Of a stretch of DNA of 64,000 nt, positions 1 through 9,185 are shown one piece after another (the first letter of the stretch is position 1; each line of letters starts with the position of its first letter). The translations under genes and the position numbers were made by a program. The notes under the pieces were generated by a model. That model ran no database searches. It was not told the DNA's origin and saw only the letters and a list, made by a program, of their open reading frames with translations. The DNA lies in the NCBI RefSeq assembly GCF_030814815.1, contig NZ_JAUSVR010000002.1:467349-531348 (forward strand). The letters are read 5' to 3'. This stretch comes from Ancylobacter amanitiformis (GTDB lineage Bacteria > Pseudomonadota > Alphaproteobacteria > Rhizobiales > Xanthobacteraceae).

Positions 1-1
1 G

Positions 2-697
2 TTCGACACCGGCGGCATCTCGATCAAGCAGGCCGCCGGCATGGAGGACATGAAGGGCGACATGGGCGGCGCGGCCTGCGTGGTCGGCCTCATGCATGCG
101 CTGGCCAGCCGCAAGGCCAAGGTCAATGCGGTCGGGCTCATCGGCCTGGTCGAGAACATGCCCGACGGCAACGCCCAGCGCCCGGGCGATATCGTCACCT
201 CCATGTCGGGGCAGACGATCGAGATCATCAACACCGATGCCGAGGGCCGGCTCGTGCTGGGCGATGTGCTCTGGTACGCCAAGGAGCGCTTCAAGCCGCG
301 CTTCATGATCGACCTCGCGACGCTGACCGGCGCCATAATGGTGGCGCTGGGCACCGAACATGCCGGCCTGTTCTCCAATGACGACACGCTGGCCGAGCGC
401 CTTGCCTCCGCCGGGCAGGCGACGGGTGAGAAGGTGTGGCGCATGCCGCTCTCGCCCGACTACGACAAGATGATCGATTCGAAGTTCGCCGACATGAAGA
501 ACACCGGCGGCCGATTCGGCGGCTCGATCACCGCGGCGCAGTTCCTCAAGCGTTTCGTCGCGGATGTGCCGTGGGCGCATCTCGACATTGCCGGCACCGC
601 GATCAATTCCCCGTCGACCGAGTTCAACCGCAGCTGGGGCGCGGGCTGGGGCGTGCGGCTGCTCGACCAGCTGGTCGCCGATCACTACGAATCCTGA
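2..697 (+). CDS. pepA: Leucyl aminopeptidase (M17 family), C-terminal part
   Basis: The 5' end lies outside the window; the open frame already runs from base 2. This is the catalytic domain of a cytosolic M17 leucyl aminopeptidase, a two-metal enzyme that removes N-terminal residues from peptides. The visible family motifs are FDTGGISIK near the start, holding the metal-binding Asp and catalytic Lys, and [12 protein letters not shown], holding the Asp and Glu metal ligands and the Arg. Nothing is broken in the visible 231 codons. holC follows 12 bases downstream on the same strand, a pairing common in alphaproteobacteria, so the two are probably cotranscribed. The identification is firm; only the N-terminal domain cannot be judged. 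Confidence 0.95.
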   Translation, partial: FDTGGISIKQAAGMEDMKGDMGGAACVVGLMHALASRKAKVNAVGLIGLVENMPDGNAQRPGDIVTSMSGQTIEIINTDAEGRLVLGDVLWYAKERFKPRFMIDLATLTGAIMVALGTEHAGLFSNDDTLAERLASAGQATGEKVWRMPLSPDYDKMIDSKFADMKNTGGRFGGSITAAQFLKRFVADVPWAHLDIAGTAINSPSTEFNRSWGAGWGVRLLDQLVADHYES

Positions 698-709
698 CGG
701 GCGCAGGCT

Positions 710-1168
710 GTGGCCGACGGTTTGACCGAGGTGTTCTTCTATCATCTGCAGGGGCGGCCCATGGAGGCCGCCCTTCCGCAATTGCTGGAGAAATGCCTCG
801 AGCGCGGCTGGCGCTGCGTGGTGCAGGCCGCCTCGCCCGAGCGGGTGGACGCGTTGGACCAGCTTCTGTGGAGCTTCGACGAAGCGTCCTTCCTGCCGCA
901 CGGCACGGATCGCCAGCCGGATCCGGCCCGTCAGCCGATTCTCCTCACGACTTCCGATTCGAATCCGAACGCCGCGGCCGTGCGCTTCCTCGTGGAAGGT
1001 GCCGTCCTTGAAGGGTTTGCCGGCTATATCAGGGTCATTCACCTGTTCGACGGCGCCGATCCCGACGAACTGGAACGGGCGCGCGCGCAATGGCGCGTGG
1101 CCAAAAGTGGCGGCCATGCGGTCGCATATTGGCAGCAGACCCCCGAGGGGCGCTGGCAGCAGCGCTGA
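710..1168 (+). CDS. holC: DNA polymerase III chi subunit
   Basis: A 152-residue protein of the HolC family. Chi is part of the clamp loader complex and links DNA polymerase III to single-strand binding protein. Family features are the N-terminal EVFFYHLQGRPMEAALPQLL strand-helix start and a later run with aromatic and basic residues ending in WQQTPEGRWQ. The length is normal. The start is GTG at 710, directly after pepA, and no nearby ATG fits the family better. Coupling to pepA by short spacing suggests one transcript. The identification rests on overall pattern and the conserved pepA-holC neighbourhood. Confidence 0.9.
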   Translation: MADGLTEVFFYHLQGRPMEAALPQLLEKCLERGWRCVVQAASPERVDALDQLLWSFDEASFLPHGTDRQPDPARQPILLTTSDSNPNAAAVRFLVEGAVLEGFAGYIRVIHLFDGADPDELERARAQWRVAKSGGHAVAYWQQTPEGRWQQR

Positions 1169-1470
1169 TCACGCCCGCGCCGCAAAAGCGCCGGCCCGCC
1201 GCCATCCCGACATCTCATGACATTTCGTTAAGCCTTGATTCACCATGTGTTTTCCGCATGGTGGCTATGGCGTCGCGGCGCTGGCGGAGTGTGTGAGAAT
1301 TGTGTCTACATGGCAACACTCCCCTGCCGAATGCCCTGAGGGGCCGCTTCTGGGCCACTTTGGCTTTGCACGGACCAGGGCTTTCCAACAATATCGTCTG
1401 CGGATGCCGCGGTTGCGGTGGGTCCTGACAAGCGAAAACCCAACATTGGTCCAATTTGGGGGAGAATGAA
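1169..1470. other. Intergenic leader of the porin gene
   Basis: About 300 bases without a supported gene between holC and the porin. It contains a perfect 7-bp inverted repeat (1241-1263) and, immediately before the porin start, a strong GGGGGAG ribosome binding site. Porin genes often have long untranslated leaders that small RNAs target; that is family knowledge, not something seen here. Confidence 0.5.
1241..1263. promoter_or_regulatory. Inverted repeat upstream of porin
   Basis: CACCATG, nine bases, then CATGGTG: a perfect 7-bp dyad about 210 bases before the porin start. It could be an operator or a weak hairpin; no T tract follows, so it is not a terminator. Function unknown. Confidence 0.3.
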
Positions 1471-2724
1471 GTGAAGACGGTCATCAAGAATGTGCTGCTC
1501 GGCTCGGTCGCTGGGCTTGCCATGGTCGGGACTGCTGCGGCGGCCGATCTGCCTGTGAAGGCGAAGGCTGCGGAATATGTGAAGATCTGCTCCACCTATG
1601 GCGCGGGCTTCTACTACATTCCCGGCACTGACACCTGCCTGAAGGTCGGCGGCTTCGTGCAGGCCGACTACTACTGGCAGGATTACGACTACCTGCCGAG
1701 CGGCGACTTCCAGTCGACGTACTTCCGCGCTCGTGGCGCTATCCGCCTCGACGCCCGCACGCAGACCGAATACGGCACCCTGCGTTCGTTCATCGACCTG
1801 CGCGCCACCTACGGCGACGGCCTCGGTAACGTTTACGGCGACGGCGGCGATTCGACCGCGATCAACCTCGACAAGGGTTACATCCAGTTCGCTGGGTTCA
1901 CCTTCGGTAAGGTTCAGTCGTTCTTCGACTACTACGCCGACAACAACGTGTGGGGCTTCGACTCGGTCTACCTGACGGCCGACACGAACGTCACCGCTGC
2001 TGCCTACACCGCGGACTTCGGCAACGGCTTCACCGCCACGATCTCGGTGGAAGACGACTCGAACCGCTCGAACGGCGACAGCCTCGGTCAGACCGCTCAG
2101 CCGGATATCCCGGCCCTGATCGGTAACATCAACTACGAAGGCGAGTGGGGCGGCTTCCAGATTTCGGGCGCGGTCCGTCAGCTGGACGACAGCTACTACA
2201 ACACCCAGGGCATCACGACCGCCGACTCGGTTGGTTGGGCTGTTCTCGGTGGCGTGAAGTTCAACCTGCCGATGCTCGGCGAGGGTGACACGCTGTACCT
2301 CGAAGGCGCCTATGGCAGCGGTGCTACCGGCTACACCGGTATCAACGGCAACTACTCCTCGATCTATTCGATCCAGGACCTCTACTACAACCCGGTCACC
2401 AACGAGCTCGAGTCGTCTGACGTTTGGACGATCGCTGCCGAACTGACCCACTACTTCACGCCCCAGGTCTTCGGCGTGCTGTACGGCAACTACGGCGAAG
2501 CGGATGTCCCGGCTGCCAACACGGCTGCTTACGGCACTCCCGGCCTGAACATGTGGACTGCTGGTGCCAGCCTGAACTGGACGCCGGTCAAGAACCTCCT
2601 GTTCGTGGCGCAGTACACCTACGGCGCGTCTGATTACAACGCTCCCGTCACCGACGCTTTTGGCAACCTCACCAATTCGTCGAACTTCAATCAGGTGCTG
2701 CTCTCGGTTCGCCGCACCTTCTGA
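1471..2724 (+). CDS. Porin, Rhizobiales Omp2/RopA type
   Basis: Outer-membrane beta-barrel porin of the alphaproteobacterial porin family, giving passive passage of small solutes. I chose the GTG at 1471 (VKTVIKNVLLG), because it sits seven bases after a GGGGGAG Shine-Dalgarno and starts a clean signal peptide ending TAAAADLPVKAKA. The mature protein opens with the family hallmark YVKICSTYGAGFYYIPGTDT, holding the paired Cys of this family, followed by LKVGGFVQADYYW. It ends in an aromatic beta-strand, SVRRTF, as barrel proteins do. Length about 417 residues is usual. Codon choice is visibly biased, as in highly expressed genes. A terminator follows directly, so the gene is monocistronic. Confidence 0.95.
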   Translation: MKTVIKNVLLGSVAGLAMVGTAAAADLPVKAKAAEYVKICSTYGAGFYYIPGTDTCLKVGGFVQADYYWQDYDYLPSGDFQSTYFRARGAIRLDARTQTEYGTLRSFIDLRATYGDGLGNVYGDGGDSTAINLDKGYIQFAGFTFGKVQSFFDYYADNNVWGFDSVYLTADTNVTAAAYTADFGNGFTATISVEDDSNRSNGDSLGQTAQPDIPALIGNINYEGEWGGFQISGAVRQLDDSYYNTQGITTADSVGWAVLGGVKFNLPMLGEGDTLYLEGAYGSGATGYTGINGNYSSIYSIQDLYYNPVTNELESSDVWTIAAELTHYFTPQVFGVLYGNYGEADVPAANTAAYGTPGLNMWTAGASLNWTPVKNLLFVAQYTYGASDYNAPVTDAFGNLTNSSNFNQVLLSVRRTF

Positions 2725-2749
2725 TCTCTTCCGAGATCGGATTGAATGG

Positions 2750-2780
2750 AAACCCCGGCCTTGTGCCGGGGTTTCTTTTT
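2750..2780 (+). terminator. Intrinsic terminator of the porin gene
   Basis: AAACCCCGGC, loop CTTGT, GCCGGGGTTT, then CTTTTT. A perfect 10-bp stem and T tract lie 25 bases after the porin stop. Confidence 0.9.
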
Positions 2781-3386
2781 GCGTTCAGTTTTGTGCGTTG
2801 GGACGTTCGATGGTCATCGTCGATCCACCCGAGGCAAGCGTCGCGCTCGTTGGCGCGGACGACCCTATCGGCCATGCCGATGATGCACCGCCCCTCGTCG
2901 CCAGCCATGGATGGGGGACAGATATCGCGGAGCGAGACCGCACCCGGCGCCCCGCGCCAGACGGCCGGCGCCCGAGGCGCCGCAAGCTCTGTCCGCGCGC
3001 AAGCGCGATACGCTCCCGCGCGCAAGCGCGACACGCTCATGTGTGGGGGAGGGGAGGCTCCGAGCCTGTCCGTGGCCGCGCCTCCTCCGGCAGGCTTTCT
3101 CCGGCAGTCTCTTGCTCCCGCGCCACGCGCTCGATTGCGGCCGCGAGACCAGACCACGCCTGCCAGGGCGGGTACGGAAACATCCGATCAGTTTGTTGAG
3201 TGCAGGTTTGCATCGCGGCGCCCGCCGCGACAGGCCAAGCGGCGTGGCTTCGGGGGCCGTATCCAGCCGGCGCTTTCGCGGATGCCGACCACGTCCGGCG
3301 AGCCGCCGTTCCGTGGCACCCTCCATCGCCGAGCTTTTGCGTGCCTTTATGTGGAGCCGGCGCTTTCCGGCGCTGGCCGCGAAGAG
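2781..3386. other. Gene-free interval between porin and ABC-F gene
   Basis: About 600 bases with open frames on both strands but none with a recognisable product, ribosome binding site or protein-like composition; such frames are expected by chance at this G+C. It contains a 23-bp tandem duplication at 2993-3038. It may hold decayed sequence or an unrecognised small RNA. Confidence 0.4.
2993..3038. repeat. 23-bp tandem repeat, two copies
   Basis: Bases 2993-3015 and 3016-3038 are adjacent copies differing at one position (GATACGCTC versus GACACGCTC at the 3' ends). The array lies in the gene-free interval after the porin. Confidence 0.85.
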
Positions 3387-5258
3387 TCAGGCGCCGCCGG
3401 CCTCGATCCGCTCGACCTCGCCCGAAAGTGCGATCCAGCGCTCCTCTTCGCTGGCCAGCTTGACGGCAAGTTCCGCGCGGGTGGAGGAGAGCCGCGCCGC
3501 CTCGCGCGGGTCCTTCTCATAGAGGCCGGGGGCGGCGAGCTTGGCGTCCAGTTCGACCAGCTGGCGCTCCATCTTGGCGATGGCGCTCTCGGCTTCCTTG
3601 ATCTGCTTGCGCAAGGGGCCGAGCGCCGGTCGCTTCGAGGCTCCATCGCGCGAGCGCGTATCGGAAGCCGTCTTGTCGCCGCGCGACTTTTCCGGCCCGC
3701 GCCGCAGCACCAGTTGCTGGTATTCGTCGAGATCGCCCTCATAGGGCCGCACCGTGCCATCGCCTACCAGCCACAGCCGCTCGGCGGCGGCGTCGAGCAG
3801 CGAGCGGTCATGGCTGATGAGAATCACCGCGCCGGGAAAATCATTGAGCGCCTCGACCAGCGCCTGACGCGCGGCAATGTCGAGATGGTTGGTCGGCTCG
3901 TCGAGAATCAGCAGATGCGGGCCGCGAAAGGCGGCAAGGCCGAGCAGAAGCCGTGCCTTTTCACCACCCGACAGGCTGGAAATCCGGGTATTGGCCGGCT
4001 CGCCCGAGAAGCCCATTTCCGCGGCGCGCGAGCGCACCCTGGCTTCCGGCGCGTCGGGCATCAGCCGGCGCACATGGTCATAGACCGTGTCCTCGGCCAC
4101 CAGTTCGTCCAGCTGGTGCTGGGCGAGATAGGCGATTTCCAGGCCGGGCGCCCGCACCACCTGCCCGCCGAGCGGGGCCAGCCGGTCGGAGATCAGCTTG
4201 GCGAAGGTTGACTTGCCATTGCCGTTCGGGCCGAGCAGGGCGATGCGATCGTCATGGTCGATGCGCAACGTCAGATTGCGCAGCACAGCGCGCCCGTCAT
4301 AGCCGGCGGACACCCCGTCGAGGGTGAGGATGGGCGGGGAGAGCAGGCGCTCGGGATGCCGGATGGAGATGGCGGCCGCCGCCTCGCCGACCACTTCCGC
4401 GATCGGCGCCATGCGCGCCAGCGCCTTCAACCGCGACTGCGCCTGCCGCGCCTTGGTTGCTTTCGCGCGGAAGCGCTGCACGAAGGATTCCATGTGCTTG
4501 CGCTTGGCATCCTGCTTGGCGCGCGCCTTCTGGTCCAGCGCCAGCTTTTCCGTGCGCTGCCGCTCGAAGGAATCATAGCCGCCGCGCCACAAGGTCAGCT
4601 TGCGCTGATCGAGATGCAGGATGAACGAGACCGACTGGTTCAGCAACTCGCGGTCATGGCTGACGATCAGCACGGTGCGCGGATAATGGGCGAGATAATC
4701 CTGCAACCACAACGTGCCTTCGAGGTCGAGATAATTGGTCGGCTCGTCGAGCAGCAAAAGGTCGGGCGCCGAGAACAGCACGGCGGCGAGGGCTACGCGC
4801 ATGCGCCAGCCGCCGGAAAATTCGGCGCAGGGCCGCTGCTGCGCGGTCTCGTCGAAACCGAGCCCGGCAAGGATGCGTGCCGCGCGCGCCGGCGCGGAAT
4901 GCGCGTCGATATCGACCAGCCGCAGTTCGATATCGGCGATCCGCCCGGGATCCTCCGCGCTCTCGCGCTCGCGCAGCAGGGAGGCGCGCTCCACGTCCGC
5001 GGCCAGCACCACGTCGATCAGCCGCTCCGGCCCGGCGGGTGCCTCCTGCGCCACCTGGCCGATGCGCGCATTGCCCGGCATGCGGATATCGCCGCTTTCC
5101 AGAGCGAGATCGCCGGTGATGGCACGGAACAGCGTGGTCTTGCCGGTGCCGTTGCGGCCGACGAGGCCAACCCGGCCGCCCTCGGGAATGAAGACCGAGG
5201 CATGCTCGATGAGAAGCCGCCCGGCGACGCGCAGCGAGATATCGTCGAAAGTGATCAT
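3387..5258 (-). CDS. ABC-F family ATPase (ribosome-associated type)
   Basis: A 623-residue protein with two fused ABC ATPase domains and no membrane segments, the plan of ABC-F proteins (EttA, Uup, YheS), which act on the ribosome E site. Domain 1 has Walker A GRNGTGKTT near residue 35, signature FSGGWRMR and Walker B LLLLDEPTNYLD. Domain 2 has GPNGNGKST, SLSGGEKARLLL and LLILDEPTNHLD. Between them lies the charged P-site tRNA interaction motif region (QKARAKQDAKRKHMESF). A charged C-terminal coiled coil follows. I start at the ATG ending at 5258 (MITFDDISL); the open frame extends 12 Arg-rich codons further that do not fit the family. YheS-like is most likely; Uup is possible. Confidence 0.93.
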   Translation of the reverse strand: MITFDDISLRVAGRLLIEHASVFIPEGGRVGLVGRNGTGKTTLFRAITGDLALESGDIRMPGNARIGQVAQEAPAGPERLIDVVLAADVERASLLRERESAEDPGRIADIELRLVDIDAHSAPARAARILAGLGFDETAQQRPCAEFSGGWRMRVALAAVLFSAPDLLLLDEPTNYLDLEGTLWLQDYLAHYPRTVLIVSHDRELLNQSVSFILHLDQRKLTLWRGGYDSFERQRTEKLALDQKARAKQDAKRKHMESFVQRFRAKATKARQAQSRLKALARMAPIAEVVGEAAAAISIRHPERLLSPPILTLDGVSAGYDGRAVLRNLTLRIDHDDRIALLGPNGNGKSTFAKLISDRLAPLGGQVVRAPGLEIAYLAQHQLDELVAEDTVYDHVRRLMPDAPEARVRSRAAEMGFSGEPANTRISSLSGGEKARLLLGLAAFRGPHLLILDEPTNHLDIAARQALVEALNDFPGAVILISHDRSLLDAAAERLWLVGDGTVRPYEGDLDEYQQLVLRRGPEKSRGDKTASDTRSRDGASKRPALGPLRKQIKEAESAIAKMERQLVELDAKLAAPGLYEKDPREAARLSSTRAELAVKLASEEERWIALSGEVERIEAGGA

Positions 5259-5508
5259 GCGTCGTCTTCTGCCGCGCATGCGCCGGGCCGGCAAGAGCGA
5301 TCACGCCTTCCGCGGGCGCATGTGGCGCGATCCGCTCCCCATCGATCGGTTCCGGCCATGGTCCGAGCCGGGGAACCGCGCGCCGGCCCACGACTGGCGC
5401 GGGAAGCGGCCTATGCATTACCTTGGGGTAGAGGCGGCGTCATACGCGTGCGAAATAATACACCATGTGAGTAGAATATAGAATCGACACAATGGAGAGG
5501 TGGAAGCC

Positions 5509-6327
5509 ATGTGCGTGCCCGGATGTCAGGAAGCGGTTGCCCAGCGCCTCTCGCGGCGTGGTCTTTTCAAAGGGGCGGCGGGAGCGGCGGCGCTGGCCGC
5601 CTTTTCGGCGGCGCCCGTGGGAGGCGCCTTCGCGGCGCCGGTGAGTTTCACCCGGGTGGTCGACCTCACCCATGTGCTGGACCCGGCCTTCCCGACCTTC
5701 TTCGGCAAGCCGCAGCTGGAAGTGCGCAAGCTGTTCACCTTCGACAAGGACGGCTTCAACCTCAACGAATGGGTGGTGAACGAGCATACCGGCACCCATC
5801 TCGACACGCCCTTCCACTTCAGCAAGGACGGCCCGAGCGCCGACGCGCTGGCGATCGAGAATCTGGTCGTGCCGCTGGTGGTCATCGACGTCTCGGCCAA
5901 GGCGGGCGGCGATCCAGATTATCAGGTGACAGCCGCCGATATCGCCGCCTACGAGGCGGTGAATGGCGCCGTGCCGCCCGGTGCGGCGGTCGCGCTCTAT
6001 TCGGGTTGGGAGAAGCATCTCGGCACCGACATGTTCCGCAATGCCGACGCCGCCGGCACGATGCATTTTCCCGGCTTCCATCCCGATGTCGCGGCCGTGC
6101 TGGCGGAGAAGGGGGCGTCCGGCGTGGTGGTGGATACGCTCTCGCTCGACCACGGCGCCTCGAAGGATTTCGGCTTCCACTACAAGTGGCTCGGCTCCGG
6201 GCGCTGGGGCGTGGAAGCGGCCGCCAATCTCGGCACGCTGCCGCCGAAGGGCGCGACGCTGGTCGTGGGCGGGCCGAAAATCAAGGGTGCCTCGGGCGGG
6301 CCCAGCCGCGTTCTGGCGCTGGTCTGA
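5509..6327 (+). CDS. Cyclase-family metal-dependent hydrolase, Tat-exported
   Basis: Member of the cyclase family (kynurenine formamidase-like fold), 272 residues. The metal-binding motif NEHTGTHLDTPFHF is intact, and a later DTLSLDHG and the ending GGPKIKGASGGPSRVLAL match the family. The N-terminus carries a twin-arginine signal, LSRRGLFKG, then a hydrophobic Ala-rich stretch ending AFAAP, so the folded protein is probably exported to the periplasm. I chose ATG 5509, eight bases after GGAGAGG, over GTG 5500. The extreme N-terminus MCVPGC carries two Cys ahead of the Tat motif. The substrate is not known; periplasmic location argues against a tryptophan-degradation role. Confidence 0.88.
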   Translation: MCVPGCQEAVAQRLSRRGLFKGAAGAAALAAFSAAPVGGAFAAPVSFTRVVDLTHVLDPAFPTFFGKPQLEVRKLFTFDKDGFNLNEWVVNEHTGTHLDTPFHFSKDGPSADALAIENLVVPLVVIDVSAKAGGDPDYQVTAADIAAYEAVNGAVPPGAAVALYSGWEKHLGTDMFRNADAAGTMHFPGFHPDVAAVLAEKGASGVVVDTLSLDHGASKDFGFHYKWLGSGRWGVEAAANLGTLPPKGATLVVGGPKIKGASGGPSRVLALV

Positions 6328-6348
6328 ACGCGGTGCAGGGGCGAGGCC

Positions 6349-6894
6349 TCACGCCGCGGCGGCGAGGCCCGTTTCCCGCTGATACTGGATGAGGTCGAGC
6401 GAGGGTGCGGCGCCCTTGCCGAGAAAGCCGCTGATCAGGCAATGAACCTGCCCGCGATGGTGGGTCTGGTGGTTGAACAGGTGGTCCAGGACGGTGGCGA
6501 GCGGCTGCTCGAATAATTGCCCGGCCGTGTTGGCATAGGCGAGCGGCGCCACCAGATCGGCCTCGCCGAGCCCCATGATGAACGCCAGAAGACGGGTATC
6601 CTCGGCCTCGCGCGCCGGGGTCAGCGCAGCGAGTGTCTCGAACAGGATCGTGTCGAGCCGGGAGGGCGACTCGCCCGCGCCGGTGAGGCGGCGCATCCAG
6701 ATCCGGTCCGTCACCAGAAGATGATTGAGCGTGCCGTGAACGGAGCCGAAGAAGGCGCCGCGCTCCGCCTGGTATTGATCTTCCGCGAGGCCGGCGGCGG
6801 CGGCATACAGGCGCTGGTTGGCCCAGCCATTATAGCCGGCCATCTGGCGATATCGCGCAATGAAAAGGCCCACAGCTGTGGATGGAAGGGGCAT
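6349..6894 (-). CDS. DinB-family putative metal-dependent hydrolase
   Basis: A 181-residue four-helix-bundle protein of the DinB/YfiT-like superfamily. The three His expected for metal binding are visible: one in GTLNHLLVTDRIW, and two in NHQTHHRGQVH towards the C-terminus. Enzymes of this superfamily include thiol-S-transferases and hydrolases; many members have no known substrate. It is convergent with the upstream cyclase-family gene (22 bases between stops) and divergent from aqpZ. Fold assignment is confident; reaction unknown. Confidence 0.88.
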   Translation of the reverse strand: MPLPSTAVGLFIARYRQMAGYNGWANQRLYAAAAGLAEDQYQAERGAFFGSVHGTLNHLLVTDRIWMRRLTGAGESPSRLDTILFETLAALTPAREAEDTRLLAFIMGLGEADLVAPLAYANTAGQLFEQPLATVLDHLFNHQTHHRGQVHCLISGFLGKGAAPSLDLIQYQRETGLAAAA

Positions 6895-7124
6895 GAGCGC
6901 GGCTCCGGCGGTCTCTGGTGCGGGCTATCATGCGCGCCGCGCTGCGCGCCCGCCAATTCCCAATGGTGATGGGCGACACCACGCGGGCCGATCGATGGCG
7001 CCCGTCCTTGCTGCGTCGCACAACCCTTGACTGTGCTTGACGGCGCCGGGTTGTGGGTATGTCCTCCACCTGCGGCGCTTTGGCGCAATGGATGCGTCGA
7101 GACGCGTCCGCGTTGGGGTGGGTT

Positions 7125-7817
7125 ATGAAGAAGTACGTTGCGGAATGTCTAGGCACCGCCGTGCTGGTGCTGTTCGGCTGCGGCTCGGTCGTCGTCACCG
7201 GCTTTGCCGAAGCGTCTCCCGTCTGGTTTCTCGCCGTGGCTTTTGCCTTTGGCCTCTCGGTGACGGCCATGGCCTATGGCATCGGGCCGATTTCGGGATG
7301 CCACATCAATCCGGCCGTGAGCATCGGCGTCTGGGCCGCCGGGCGGCTGCCGGCCGGCGATCTCCTCGGCTACATCGTCGCGCAGGTGATCGGCGGCATT
7401 GCCGGCGCGGCCCTGCTCTACCTCATCATGTCCGGCAAGATCGGTGGCTATGACGTCGCCGCCTCCGGCCTCGGCCAGAACGGGTGGGGGGAGGGCTATG
7501 GCCGCAATTTCGGCATCAGCACCGCCATCATCGCCGAACTGGCCGGTACTTTCGTGTTCCTGGTCGTGATCCTCGGGGCGACCAGCGCGGCGGGAACGGC
7601 GCCCGTCGCCGGGCTCGCCATCGGCCTCACCCTGGTGCTGATCCATATCGTGTTCATCCCGGCGACCGGCGTATCGGTCAATCCGGCGCGCAGCATCGGG
7701 CCCGCACTGTTCGTCGGCGGCACGGCGATGGAGCAACTCTGGCTGTTCGTGGTGGTGCCGCCCATCGGCGCCCTGGTCGCCGGCCTGCTGTTTCGCGCCA
7801 AGGTGCTGGAAGACTGA
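7125..7817 (+). CDS. aqpZ: Aquaporin Z-like water channel
   Basis: Inner-membrane channel of the MIP family, 230 residues with six predicted membrane helices. Both pore NPA boxes are present: INPAVSIG in the first half and VNPARSIGPALF in the second. The Arg after the second NPA and the small pore-lining residues fit the water-selective AqpZ type rather than a glycerol facilitator. I start at ATG 7125 (MKKYVAECLGT), preceded by GGGGTGGG; the open frame extends upstream but those residues do not resemble the family. It has its own upstream region and is divergent from the DinB-fold gene. Confidence 0.95.
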   Translation: MKKYVAECLGTAVLVLFGCGSVVVTGFAEASPVWFLAVAFAFGLSVTAMAYGIGPISGCHINPAVSIGVWAAGRLPAGDLLGYIVAQVIGGIAGAALLYLIMSGKIGGYDVAASGLGQNGWGEGYGRNFGISTAIIAELAGTFVFLVVILGATSAAGTAPVAGLAIGLTLVLIHIVFIPATGVSVNPARSIGPALFVGGTAMEQLWLFVVVPPIGALVAGLLFRAKVLED

Positions 7818-7824
7818 AGCAGGC

Positions 7825-7854
7825 CCCCGGCCCCACGACATGGCGGGGCCGGGG
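7825..7854 (+). terminator. GC-rich stem after aqpZ
   Basis: CCCCGGCCCC, ten bases, GGGGCCGGGG: a perfect 10-bp stem seven bases after the aqpZ stop. No T tract follows, so it may be a transcript-stabilising hairpin or a factor-dependent stop rather than an intrinsic terminator. Confidence 0.45.
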
Positions 7855-8046
7855 ATGCCGAACGCGGCGCCGGGTCGGCGGGAACGGGCCGGTTCAGGTG
7901 TTCCGGAAAAGCCGGAGCGAGGTCAGCTTCGCCCATGCCGCCGCAATCCCGGCTGAACGGCTCGTTGGCCGCCATTCATCTCGCGCCTGCCGGCGGGTCG
8001 TTCATGCCGCCTGTGGCCGGAAGACCCGGCAACCAGCGGAGCGGGC

Positions 8047-8083
8047 AAAAAAATGCCCCGGCTCCTGGGGAGGGAGCCGGGGC
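8047..8083 (-). terminator. Probable intrinsic terminator, minus strand
   Basis: Stem GCCCCGGCTCC / GGAGCCGGGGC (8055-8065 with 8073-8083) with a run of seven A on the plus strand just before it, which is a T tract for minus-strand transcripts. It would end the transcript of the small secreted protein whose stop is at 8272. Confidence 0.7.
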
Positions 8084-8134
8084 GCTATGGGCTCGCGTGG
8101 GGCTTGGGGGAGTGGGGATGCCGCGAGCCTAAGT

Positions 8135-8174
8135 CCTGAAAACGATAAAACCCTGAAAACGATAAAGTCCTGAA
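8135..8174. repeat. 17-bp tandem repeat, 2.4 copies
   Basis: Unit CCTGAAAACGATAAAAC (8135-8151), then CCTGAAAACGATAAAGT (8152-8168), then the partial CCTGAA. It is AT-rich against a GC-rich background and lies downstream of the minus-strand small gene. Confidence 0.85.
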
Positions 8175-8271
8175 GTCACGCAGCCTTCGATTTCGACAGT
8201 CCGGATCGGCGGGACGGGTGAAACCGACGGAATTTCATCGAAGTCCATCGCCGGGAACTGCCGGCGGGCAC

Positions 8272-8490
8272 TCAGTAGCAGACCGGGCGCTCGACCCGGA
8301 CCATGCGGCCCGCATCGCTCATCCACCGCGCCTGCATCACGCAATCGCCCGCCACCGGCTCCGCCGGAATTTCCACGGTCGCCACCGTCGGCTGGCGCTT
8401 GAAGTAACCCGTCGCCGAGGCCGCGCCGCCGAACAATGCGCCGAAAGCCATCAAGGCGGCGATCATGCTGAGAGCGATTGTCTTCGACAT
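8272..8490 (-). CDS. Small secreted protein, unknown function
   Basis: A 72-residue protein beginning MSKTIALSMIAALMAF, a lysine-containing start followed by a hydrophobic segment, so a signal peptide or membrane anchor. The tail has two Cys: one in AGDCVMQARW and one near the end in RVERPVCY. The start at 8490 is supported by AGGGG eight bases upstream; a longer frame to 8526 has no such site. It resembles the next minus-strand gene in size, MSK start, hydrophobic segment and two-Cys tail, so the pair may be distant paralogues. No function can be assigned. Confidence 0.65.
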   Translation of the reverse strand: MSKTIALSMIAALMAFGALFGGAASATGYFKRQPTVATVEIPAEPVAGDCVMQARWMSDAGRMVRVERPVCY

Positions 8491-8726
8491 ATCCGATCCC
8501 CTTTCCACCTTCCGGTGAAAAGTCACCGGACAGTTAGACCGTCATCATTCCATTCTCTACTCTGGATACACGACGCCACCTGTCATCCCGCTGTCGGGAC
8601 GACCTTGCAGAACGTTCCAAAACGCGTTCCTGCATCCGTGGGAGCCTCATGCGATCCGTTAACGTGGTCTTAACGTATGTAGTGCCGATAAAGTTCCAAG
8701 CGCCACTCATGAAGTCGTGAAGATAC

Positions 8727-8942
8727 CTATTCATCGAATACACAGCGGCGGGCCATCTCGATCCGCGGCTGGCCAGTCGACACCAGACGCCGCTCCATGA
8801 AGCAGGTGCGGTAACCTTGTCGCATCGCAGCATCCGCACTTGCCGCCACCGCCGAGGTGTCCGACAGCACCACCTGGGGAAGCAGCATCGCCGCCGCCAG
8901 AACGAAGGCCGCTGCACCGGCCGTGAGGATCAGCTTGGACAT
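8727..8942 (-). CDS. Small secreted protein, unknown function
   Basis: A 71-residue protein, MSKLILTAGAAAFVLAAAML at the N-terminus, predicted signal peptide or anchor, then a polar tail with Cys in YRTCFMERR and Cys in MARRCVFDE. A GGAAG site precedes the chosen ATG at 8942; the open frame continues to 9023 without family-like sequence. Layout parallels the 72-residue protein 240 bases downstream on the same strand. The two may form a disulfide-bonded periplasmic family, but that is inference. Confidence 0.6.
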   Translation of the reverse strand: MSKLILTAGAAAFVLAAAMLLPQVVLSDTSAVAASADAAMRQGYRTCFMERRLVSTGQPRIEMARRCVFDE

Positions 8943-9185
8943 GTTCGACTTCCGTTGCGGCTCGGCCGGGCGTTGCGACCCCATCGCCATCAACCAGATG
9001 CGCCCGCCGCGGTTCCGCCACAAGTGTGGTTCGAACGCTCCTTGCGCAGGAGCACGCTGACGTGATCGGGCCTCGCTCTCCCGCGGGCGGGGGAAAACCT
9101 CGCGGGCTTCATCTTGTCGTGATGGGGCGCCACCGTTATAAGCCGCAGCGAATTCGCCCCCTCACAACTTCAAGGAACGAACGCC

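Larger units (their letters stand above)
7855..8271. other. Intergenic region with tandem repeat and minus-strand hairpin
   Basis: About 415 bases between aqpZ and the small secreted protein gene. It holds a probable minus-strand terminator (8047-8083) and a 17-bp tandem repeat (8135-8174). I see no gene in it. Confidence 0.5.

Noticed and set aside
2742..4211. 489-codon plus-strand ORF after the porin
   Set aside because: It mostly mirrors the ABC-F gene and is rich in Arg and Pro as shadow frames are; no ribosome binding site or family match.
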